Positions 1 through 5,056 of a stretch of DNA of 5,627 bases are shown piece after piece (positions within the stretch are counted from its first letter, which is position 1; each line of letters begins with the position of its first letter). Origin of the DNA: DATGZX01 sp035296965 (GTDB taxonomy: Bacteria; Planctomycetota; Planctomycetia; Gemmatales; Gemmataceae); assembly GCA_035296965.1 (NCBI GenBank), contig DATGZX010000145.1, positions 1-5,627 on the forward strand, written 5' to 3'. A program made the position numbers and the translations under genes. A model generated the notes under the pieces. That model did no database searches. It was not told the origin of the DNA and was given only the letters and a program-made list of their open reading frames with translations.

Positions 1-426
1 GGCGACCGCCGACAGGGTCGGATAGACCTGCCCGGCGCAGGCGAAGCCGTGTTCCAGGACCTGGACTTGCAGGGTCTTTCCCTTGTAGGAACGCTTCAAG
101 ATGGTGCCGGGCGGTGGAATGCGCGTGTCGGCGCGCAGCCGCAGGTTGGGCGTTTTCTGCTGCGCCACACTCGTGGCGTTCTTAGCCGGTCGAGGCGGCG
201 TCAGGCGCAGGTCGGTATCCCGGGCCAGTTCTTCGGCGCGCCGGCGTGCGCGCTCGGACAGATCGCCCTCCGCGCGGGCTTGCAGCCGCCAGGCAACGCG
301 TTTGACCAGCCAGGCTTTGTTGCCGGACCGCGTCTCTTCGCCGAAGAGGTCGGCGAACTTGAGGCGGAGCTGGCCGACGGTCATCCGCGTCAGCGCCGCC
401 AGTTCTTGGGCCAGGTTTGGGTGCAT
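1..426 (-). CDS. DUF2924 domain protein, C-terminus cut by the window edge
   Basis: The frame is open from an ATG at 426 to base 1 with no stop, giving 142 residues. I read it directly from the minus strand. The N-terminal part (about residues 1-50) has the family pattern of a short Leu-rich helix followed by LRLKFADLFGE, a GNKAWL segment and AWRLQA. The C-terminal part has the family hallmark IPPPGTILKR-YKGK, then VLEHGFACAGQVYPTLSAVA (about residues 103-142). Members are usually about 150-170 residues, so roughly 10-30 residues should lie beyond the edge. The biochemical function of DUF2924 is unknown; these genes are often found beside site-specific recombinase genes in phage-like or integrated elements, so one may lie just to the left (inference). 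The start is supported by GAGGAG six bases upstream. It is separated from the next gene by 360 non-coding bases and a probable terminator, so it is probably transcribed on its own. Confidence 0.85.
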   Translation of the reverse strand, partial: MHPNLAQELAALTRMTVGQLRLKFADLFGEETRSGNKAWLVKRVAWRLQARAEGDLSERARRRAEELARDTDLRLTPPRPAKNATSVAQQKTPNLRLRADTRIPPPGTILKRSYKGKTLQVQVLEHGFACAGQVYPTLSAVA

Positions 427-432
427 GTCGTG

Positions 433-438
433 CTCCTC
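433..438 (-). promoter_or_regulatory. Ribosome binding site of the DUF2924 gene
   Basis: On the minus strand GAGGAG stands six bases before the ATG at 424-426. It is a strong Shine-Dalgarno match and fixes the start of a gene whose 3' end lies outside the window. Confidence 0.75.
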
Positions 439-648
439 GTTATGGAAGATTTGGGGAACCGTGAACCCGACTGGACAGTGAGCACGCTTGCGGCGCCAAG
501 CTCAAGGGAATACCGGCTCAGTGGCAGGAGATTTTTCGGGAGAAGAGAAGCTCCAGGGCGTGCCAGGGCAGCGTTCGCGTGGCGGCGACACCGGCCACGT
601 CGGAACCAGGGAAGCTGGTGGGCAAACGGGGGGGGGGTAGGAAGACCG

Positions 649-684
649 CCGTGTTGGCCCACGGTTCGCCGACGTTGGCGTCGG
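649..684. repeat. Two adjacent short stem-loops
   Basis: Two perfect inverted repeats lie four bases apart. The first is CCGTG (649-653) with CACGG (660-664). The second is CCGACG (669-674) with CGTCGG (679-684) around a TTGG tetraloop, which on the plus strand can be extended by G-U pairs. Short GC hairpins arise easily by chance in GC-rich DNA, so a role in transcript 3'-end processing or as a REP-like element is only a suggestion. Confidence 0.35.
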
Positions 685-730
685 TGGCGGCGGGTTACGG
701 GAGATCGAGGGGAAGGCCCCACAACGCCGA

Positions 731-751
731 AAGGCCCCGCGTGGGGGCCTT
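731..751 (-). terminator. Probable intrinsic terminator after the HARE-HTH gene
   Basis: A perfect 8-base stem, AAGGCCCC (731-738) with GGGGCCTT (744-751) around a 5-base loop, starts about 35 bases beyond the HARE-HTH stop codon. Read on the minus strand the stem ends in CCTTTC, a short U-tract. On the plus strand the following bases are G-rich, so it should work mainly for leftward transcription. The U-tract is short, so efficiency is uncertain. Confidence 0.65.
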
Positions 752-786
752 GGGCGGCCGAGGTAGGTTCGGCTTCGTAGGCGCGG

Positions 787-1122
787 CTACACCAGGGCAA
801 ACTTCCCGCGCTCGGTTTTCTGGAAGCGCGAGGCTTCCTTCTTGGTTTGGATCTCGCGCGTCAGAGCCGCGTACAGCGTGGCTGCGGGGGTCTTACCCGC
901 GGGACTGGTCCAGTAGCCCTTGGCCGCCATGGCCGCGATAAGTTCCTGGCACGTCAGCGCCTGGCCGCTCTCGCTCAGCACCCGCGCCGCGGCCGCTAGC
1001 GCGCTGAGCTTCTTGGCGTTCTCGACGGCGGTCGGCTGCCGCTTCGGGGCGGCCTTACCGGTCTCGAGTTTCTGGCCTGCCTTGGGGGTCGAGGCCTTCC
1101 GGGTTTTCTTGGTCGTTGCCAT
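787..1122 (-). CDS. HARE-HTH winged-helix DNA-binding protein
   Basis: The protein is 111 residues. Residues 1-30 are a basic Lys/Thr/Pro/Ala-rich tail (MATTKKTRKA) that may bind DNA nonspecifically. Residues about 38-110 match the HARE-HTH (HB1/ASXL/restriction-endonuclease HTH) fold: an AARVLSESGQALTCQEL helix pair, GYW, then the family signature GKTPAATLYAALTREI and a closing SRFQKTERGKFAL. The domain occurs in chromatin factors, RNA polymerase delta and restriction enzymes, and is thought to bind or sense DNA. Here it stands alone, so a DNA-binding accessory or regulatory role is likely; the target is unknown. I chose the ATG at 1122 because GAGGAG lies seven bases upstream. A 20-residue longer frame from 1182 would read through the A7/T7 tract and the ribosome site and looks non-coding. 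It lies 120 bases downstream of the ligase, with its own ribosome site, and is followed by a probable terminator. Confidence 0.88.
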   Translation of the reverse strand: MATTKKTRKASTPKAGQKLETGKAAPKRQPTAVENAKKLSALAAAARVLSESGQALTCQELIAAMAAKGYWTSPAGKTPAATLYAALTREIQTKKEASRFQKTERGKFALV

Positions 1123-1129
1123 GATGCTT

Positions 1130-1135
1130 CTCCTC
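1130..1135 (-). promoter_or_regulatory. Ribosome binding site of the HARE-HTH gene, preceded by a T7 tract
   Basis: GAGGAG on the minus strand lies seven bases before the ATG at 1120-1122 and decides the start against the longer frame. Directly upstream in the transcript is a run of seven U (A7 at 1137-1143 on the plus strand), separated from GAGGAG by a single C. No stable hairpin sits just before the U-run, so I read it as part of the leader, possibly helping ribosome loading, and not as a terminator. Confidence 0.75.
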
Positions 1136-1242
1136 GAAAAAAAGGACACGGATGCGGACAGTTCGCCAACGCGGCGTCTCAACAGGGCAACACCCTTACC
1201 TCGCCGGGCGGAGTCCGATCAAGCAGATTCCGAGCACGGCGA

Positions 1243-2181
1243 TCAGATTCCTTGCGCATGGGCATTCCCTCGACTTCTGAGCCACTTCGAACCTTCGAGC
1301 CAGCCGTCGAAAACGGCATGGCGCAGCCGGCCGTGGGACGTCCAGTCTTGAAAACGCACCCGGCAATAGATCTCGGGCTCGACCCAGCAGGCCGGCTCGG
1401 GGCAGGACACGAGCGGCTGTGGCCGGCGCCGTTGGCTCAGCCGCCGGGACAGCTCGACCTGCGCTTTGGCACTCAAACCCCGGTCGACCTGTCCCACATA
1501 GCAGAGCGTGCCGGCGCGCACGCTGGCCACCAGCAGGCTGCGTACCCCTTCTCGCCCCGGACGATAACCGACGATCACACAAGGCAGCACTTGGACGGGT
1601 TTGATCTTCTTCCAGGCCGGCGAACGATTGCCCGGCTGGTAGCGGCTGGCCAGGTGCTTGGCCATTACCCCTTCATGCCCCTGGGCCACGACGCGGGCGA
1701 AGAAGTCGCGGCCTTGACCCACGATCCCGTCGGAGAAGGCCAGGAGCGGCTCCTCGATCTCGACCAACAGGTCGCGGAGCCGCGCCCGCCGCTCGTGGAG
1801 CGGCTCCTTCAGTAGGGGCCGTCCTTCGTGGCAAAGCAGATCGAAGACGAGATAGCGAATCGGCAGCCGCCGGCGAAGCGCATCGAGGGGACCAGCGACC
1901 TGGCGCTGATGTCGTTGCAACAAAGCCGGGAAGTCCGCCCGGCCTCCTTGAAGCACGACCAGCTCGCCATCGACGACCGTGCCGGCCGGCAAGCGCCGCA
2001 GCACAGCCAATTCCGGGTAACGCCCGGTATAGTCGCTGCCGGTGCGGCCCCAGAGCCGCCAGCGGTGTTCCGCGACCTCCGCCAAGGCCCGCACTCCGTC
2101 CCACTTGACCTCAAACAAATAGTCTTCGGCATCGAAGGGCGTCGCCGGGGTCGCCAGCATGGGATACAGGAGATGCTTCAC
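1243..2181 (-). CDS. ligD: Stand-alone ATP-dependent DNA ligase, LigD/LigC type (NHEJ)
   Basis: This 312-residue enzyme should seal DNA nicks and joined ends using ATP, working with Ku in end joining. The adenylation domain (about 1-195) has motif I EVKWDGVRAL with nucleophile Lys26, DGEL (71-74), motif III YLVFDLL (110-116), motif IV EGVMAK (170-175) and motif V WKKIKP (190-195). The OB-fold domain (about 200-300) has VIVGYRPG, VEPEIYCRVRF (267-277) and LRHAVFDGW (286-294), the last being typical of LigD-type ligases. The polymerase and phosphoesterase domains of full LigD are missing from this protein, so it is closer in layout to LigC or to the ligase subunit of split systems. The start is GTG, with GGAGGG seven bases upstream, and overlaps the ku stop as GTGA, so the pair is probably translationally coupled. 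All catalytic motifs are intact. The symbol reflects the ligase family and not a full-length LigD. Confidence 0.92.
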   Translation of the reverse strand: MKHLLYPMLATPATPFDAEDYLFEVKWDGVRALAEVAEHRWRLWGRTGSDYTGRYPELAVLRRLPAGTVVDGELVVLQGGRADFPALLQRHQRQVAGPLDALRRRLPIRYLVFDLLCHEGRPLLKEPLHERRARLRDLLVEIEEPLLAFSDGIVGQGRDFFARVVAQGHEGVMAKHLASRYQPGNRSPAWKKIKPVQVLPCVIVGYRPGREGVRSLLVASVRAGTLCYVGQVDRGLSAKAQVELSRRLSQRRRPQPLVSCPEPACWVEPEIYCRVRFQDWTSHGRLRHAVFDGWLEGSKWLRSRGNAHAQGI

Positions 2182-3128
2182 GCGCTGGCCCTCCGCGCGC
2201 GTGGCTTGCGGCCCTTGCCCGGCGCGGGCGTGCCGTTGTCTGTTGCCGCTACACTCTGCTGCAATGCGTCCAGAAGGTGCAAGATCGCCGCCGGCTCTTC
2301 CGCCGCAGCAGGCGGTGGCTGGTTGGCAATCTTGGCCTGCAGCAACGCGGCCAGTTCCTCGGCGCTGGTATCACGGTAGCGCGCCCAATCGGCAGGACCG
2401 CTCGACAAGGCGATCAACTGGGCAGCGAGAGCACGCTCCTCAGGCGTGGCCGCAGTCGCTCCCACGTCGGCTTCCCACGAAGCAGCCAGACGCACGTGCG
2501 CGGGGTAGTGTAAGACGTCCAAGGCCAGCAACTTCCCGGAGGGGCGCACCAGGACCAGTTGCCGGCTCCCCGATAACACCACCCTGGCGAGGGCCACTTT
2601 GCCTGCTTGCCGGAGGGCGTCGACCAGCACGCCGTAAGGGTGCTGCGCTGCCGGTCCGTCGGGCAAGAGGTGCAGGCTACGGCCGGCATAGAAGGTGGGG
2701 TCGACTTCCGCCTGCGCGACGAACTGTTCCACGACCAAGGCCTTGTCCCGCGCCGGCCGCAGCTTCTCCAGCTCTTCGGGCTCGACCATGACATGCTGGT
2801 CGCGGGCATATTCGTAGCCGCGGACGATGTCTGCCGACTCGACGGCGCCATGGCGGGGACAATGCTTCTGGTAGCCGATGCGCTGGCCGCAGCCGGCATG
2901 AAGCATATGACAGTGCGACGACGAGGAGGCGCTGCTGACGGCGGCGTAGGCCTTGACCGGGACGGTAACCAGGCTGACACGTAACAGCCCGGACCAACTC
3001 GAGCGGCCGCGGCAGGTCAGGGCGAAAGCTGCGCTGCCGTTCGTCGGTGGGCTGCCGTTCGTAGAGGGTGAGGTGGGCAAGGTGGCCGCTACGGTGATTG
3101 CGGCGCGGTGATTCTTGAGCGTAGGCAT
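2178..3128 (-). CDS. ku: Ku, DNA end-binding protein of non-homologous end joining
   Basis: Bacterial Ku forms a homodimeric ring that threads onto double-strand break ends and recruits the ligase. The 316-residue protein has the Ku core from about residue 42: RSSWSGLLRVSLVTVPVKAY, then a cysteine-containing strand pair (LHAGCGQRIGYQKHCPRHG, Cys73/80/90), IVRGYEYARDQHVMVEPEEL (102-120) and the late core motif near YRDTSAEELAALLQAKIA (251-268). The last 15 residues are basic (KGRKPRARRASA), like tails that contact DNA in other bacterial Ku proteins. The first ~40 residues are a Thr/Ser/Pro/Asn-rich extension not seen in the shortest Ku proteins, which start almost at the WSG motif. The ATG at 3128 is supported by AAGGAG eight bases upstream. 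It lies 47 bases after the AAA+ gene and overlaps the ligase by four bases, so the three genes probably form one operon. Confidence 0.94.
   Translation of the reverse strand: MPTLKNHRAAITVAATLPTSPSTNGSPPTNGSAAFALTCRGRSSWSGLLRVSLVTVPVKAYAAVSSASSSSHCHMLHAGCGQRIGYQKHCPRHGAVESADIVRGYEYARDQHVMVEPEELEKLRPARDKALVVEQFVAQAEVDPTFYAGRSLHLLPDGPAAQHPYGVLVDALRQAGKVALARVVLSGSRQLVLVRPSGKLLALDVLHYPAHVRLAASWEADVGATAATPEERALAAQLIALSSGPADWARYRDTSAEELAALLQAKIANQPPPAAAEEPAAILHLLDALQQSVAATDNGTPAPGKGRKPRARRASA
2189..2194 (-). promoter_or_regulatory. Ribosome binding site of the ligase inside the end of ku
   Basis: GGAGGG on the minus strand lies within the last ku codons, seven bases before the GTG at 2179-2181. 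It fixes the non-ATG start of the ligase and supports termination-reinitiation coupling at the GTGA overlap. Confidence 0.7.
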
Positions 3129-3136
3129 GGCTGTTG

Positions 3137-3142
3137 CTCCTT
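3137..3142 (-). promoter_or_regulatory. Ribosome binding site of ku
   Basis: AAGGAG on the minus strand lies eight bases before the ATG at 3126-3128. It supports the long form of Ku with its N-terminal extension, against a start closer to the conserved core. The 47-base gap to the AAA+ gene contains no obvious terminator or promoter. Confidence 0.7.
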
Positions 3143-3175
3143 TGGCTGCAAAGACTTCGAGGCAAGCACGACGGC

Positions 3176-4783
3176 TCAGTCCTTACCTCGCCTGGCAGAG
3201 CAAGTCGAGGCAATTGTCGGCAAATCTTTGAGCGCCGGAATGGCAATGGGTTCCAGGACCCGCTTGGCCCGCAAGCTCAGCAAAGCCTCGCGCACATCTT
3301 GCTGGGTCACCACCAGCCGCGCTGGTGGCAGGCCCTGGGAGATGCCGCGCCGGATGGCCTGTATGCCCGCTTCCCGGCATAAGGCCGCCAGCTCCGCACC
3401 CGAGAAGCCGTCTGTCCTTGCGATCAGATCATCGAGTCCGAAGGCACGCCTGGTCTTGAGCTTGGCCAGATGGACGCGCAGGATGGCTGCGCGCCCTCTG
3501 CGGTCGGGACTCGCTACCTCGATGTGGTAGTCGAACCGCCCCGGGCGGCAGATTGCCGGATCGAGTGCCTCGAGTCGGTTGGTGGTTCCAATCACGACCA
3601 CTCGGCCGCGGGCCTCCAGACCGTCGAGGAGCACCAGGAGCTGTGACAAGATCTGGACATCATGGTGCTGACTCAACAGGGCGCGCCGGGGCGCCAGGCT
3701 GTCCAATTCGTCGATGAGCACGATACTGGGAGCCCAGCGCCGCGCCCGCGCGAAGACGCCTCGGAGGTTTTCTTCGCTCTGGCCGAGCCACGGCGACAGC
3801 ACTTCCGGGCCGCTGATGATTTCCAGGTGGGCATTGCTCTCGGTGGCCACGGCCTTGGCCAGCAGAGTCTTGCCGTTGCCTGGAGGCCCGTAGAGAAGGA
3901 CGCCGGTCTGGGGCGTTACGCCGAGTGCTTCGAAGTAAGCAGCGTACCGCAGCGGTAACTCCACCACGCTCTTGAGCGTTTCCAGGGCAACTTTCTGGCC
4001 AGCCACATCGCTATAGCGGACGCTTGGTACCTGGCGCTCAACAGGTTGCTTATCCTCTCCCCTGGAAGGACTGCCATTGATCTCGATCCAGGCGCCGTCG
4101 TCGGCGTGCGCGGACTCTTTGGCCTTGATCCCCAAGGCCTTGGCCGGATCGATGCGGGAATAACGCACTTCGAACGGGCTCTCGTCTCCCAGCTTGAGGG
4201 CCGCAGGCAACTCGTTGACCTCGGCACGGACCCGCCGCCAGTCGAAGACGGGACAGAGGAGGCAGGCTTCTCCCTTGGTCTGGGTCTTGAGGACCTCGAG
4301 CATGACTTTCTTGTCCACGCGGAAGGAATCGCGCTTCTGGGAGAGGGTGCCATACCTTATCCAGGAATTCCCATCTTCGTTCGGCGTCCTGCTAACCCCT
4401 CTGACATGACGGCAGCCGAAATAGTCTCCCTCGTCGCTTGGCCCACTCTTGCCGGAGCAATAGAGGTCCTCTGTGCCTAACTGCTCCCTGCGCGTGTAGC
4501 AGGACTTGATCTCGGCGATCCGTGTCCAGAACGACCAGCACTTCAAGGGGCGTCCATCCAAAGCAACGCTCGCCGAGCGCCATGCCGAGATGATGCCCAG
4601 GAGCCGCTCAAGCAGCTCCCAGGTAGATTCATCCGCAAGCCTGGAGGACGTTGCTACACGGTGCACGATGTTTCGGCCCTCGCCCACGGCCCGGTAGCCG
4701 GGGAGGGTCTGGGCCAGAGAGACGGCGTCGGGATACTGCGTGGAAGGGGACTTGCCAAAGGCGATCTCCAGAAGGGGAGCCAT
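3176..4783 (-). CDS. CDC48-type AAA+ ATPase with an unrecognised Cys-containing N-terminal region
   Basis: The 535-residue protein has one classical AAA+ module at about 253-510: a SDVAGQKVALETL entry helix, Walker A GPPGNGKT (299-306), pore loop GPEVLSPWLGQSE with aromatic Trp332, Walker B SIVLIDELD (353-361), sensor-1 VIGTTN (397-402), arginine-finger region CRPGRFD (412-418) and sensor-2 GFSGAELAALCREA (459-472). This is the CDC48/p97-like branch, whose members thread or remodel proteins as hexamers. The first ~245 residues match nothing I recognise. They contain Cys82, 95, 109, 124, 174 and 177, the last two as CLLC, so metal binding is possible. There is no membrane segment or signal peptide. 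I start at the ATG at 4783, with a modest GGGAAG six bases upstream; a GTG at 4858 would add 25 Arg-rich residues that look non-coding. The gene lies 47 bases upstream of ku on the same strand, suggesting a function linked to Ku. The substrate is unknown. Confidence 0.9.
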   Translation of the reverse strand: MAPLLEIAFGKSPSTQYPDAVSLAQTLPGYRAVGEGRNIVHRVATSSRLADESTWELLERLLGIISAWRSASVALDGRPLKCWSFWTRIAEIKSCYTRREQLGTEDLYCSGKSGPSDEGDYFGCRHVRGVSRTPNEDGNSWIRYGTLSQKRDSFRVDKKVMLEVLKTQTKGEACLLCPVFDWRRVRAEVNELPAALKLGDESPFEVRYSRIDPAKALGIKAKESAHADDGAWIEINGSPSRGEDKQPVERQVPSVRYSDVAGQKVALETLKSVVELPLRYAAYFEALGVTPQTGVLLYGPPGNGKTLLAKAVATESNAHLEIISGPEVLSPWLGQSEENLRGVFARARRWAPSIVLIDELDSLAPRRALLSQHHDVQILSQLLVLLDGLEARGRVVVIGTTNRLEALDPAICRPGRFDYHIEVASPDRRGRAAILRVHLAKLKTRRAFGLDDLIARTDGFSGAELAALCREAGIQAIRRGISQGLPPARLVVTQQDVREALLSLRAKRVLEPIAIPALKDLPTIASTCSARRGKD

Positions 4784-5056
4784 GGTTGTCTTCCCAGATG
4801 CCGCGCCGCGTTGGGAGGGAGCGGCGCGCTCGAGCCAACGTTGCCGGTGACGACGCACCGGTCAGTTACCTCGACTGGCCCGGAGAATCCAGGAGTTTCT
4901 TGGGAAACCTTCCCACCACCTGATCAAGGAAGGTTGTTCATCGGGATCGGCAGCCACTACCCGGGCAGGAGTCTATCACGTTGCCGGCGGCCAGGGGCTC
5001 CCCAGCGACATTAGACGGCGTTCGCGGACTCTTTTGGACGGCGCCCTTCAGCGGGC
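4784..5056. other. Non-coding leader between the nuclease and AAA+ genes
   Basis: No convincing gene occurs on either strand in these 273 bases; open frames here are shadows or Arg-rich. It should hold the promoter of the AAA+/ku/ligase unit and the 3' end of the nuclease transcript. The only clear structure is an 8-base inverted repeat at 4906-4935. I could not identify a convincing sigma-70-type promoter. GGGAAG at 4790-4795 (minus strand) is the likely ribosome site of the AAA+ gene. Confidence 0.55.
4906..4935. repeat. 8-base perfect inverted repeat around TGATCA
   Basis: AACCTTCC (4906-4913) is the exact reverse complement of GGAAGGTT (4928-4935), separated by 14 bases that contain the palindrome TGATCA (4921-4926). 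It lies about 120 bases upstream of the AAA+ start and about 120 bases downstream of the nuclease stop. It could be an operator for a dimeric regulator, or a weak terminator of the nuclease gene, since the minus strand continues with TTTCCC just after the stem. Neither role is proven. Confidence 0.4.

Larger units (their letters stand above)
427..786. other. Non-coding interval with stem-loops and a G10 tract
   Basis: No convincing gene is present on either strand. The open frames here are Arg/Pro/Gly-rich, resemble no family and have no ribosome site. Visible structure: a run of ten G at 628-637; a stem-loop at 649-664 (CCGTG/CACGG, six-base loop); another at 669-684 (CCGACG/CGTCGG, TTGG loop); a probable terminator at 731-751; and a short direct repeat CCAGGGC at 553-559 and 563-569. 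The leader of the DUF2924 gene, and presumably its promoter, must lie in the left part, but I could not find a convincing -35/-10 pair. Confidence 0.6.

Noticed and set aside
628..637. G10 tract as a phase-variation switch
   Set aside because: It lies in no supported coding frame and not clearly in a promoter, so slippage would have no evident effect; kept only as part of the structural cluster.
49..780. Long plus-strand open frame of 243 codons
   Set aside because: It is antisense to the DUF2924 gene over most of its conserved part, then runs into Arg/Trp/Gly-rich sequence. No ribosome site or family match; it is a shadow of a GC-rich coding strand.
390..800. Minus-strand open frame of 136 codons between the HARE-HTH and DUF2924 genes
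   Set aside because: The sequence is Arg/Pro-rich without recognisable domains, overlaps the end of HARE-HTH and the start of DUF2924 in another frame, and spans the probable terminator.
1137..1143. T7 tract (minus strand) as a terminator of the ligase gene
   Set aside because: No stable hairpin lies immediately before it; the nearest inverted repeat (1164-1176, four-base arms) is about 20 bases away. It sits right before a ribosome site instead.
1123..1182. 20-residue extension of the HARE-HTH protein from 1182
   Set aside because: It would translate through the U7 tract and the strong GAGGAG site that serves the ATG at 1122; the typical basic MATTKK tail begins at that ATG.
1252..1815. 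Plus-strand open frame of 187 codons opposite the ligase
   Set aside because: It lies wholly antisense to the conserved ligase motifs; the ligase reading is unambiguous.
3108..3530. Plus-strand open frame of 140 codons opposite the AAA+ C-terminus
   Set aside because: Antisense shadow of the sensor-2 and C-terminal region of the AAA+ protein, with low-complexity Arg/Ser composition.
4784..4858. 25-residue N-terminal extension of the AAA+ protein from a GTG at 4858
   Set aside because: The extension is Arg-rich with no similarity, the GTG lacks a clear ribosome site, and the ATG at 4783 has GGGAAG at good spacing.
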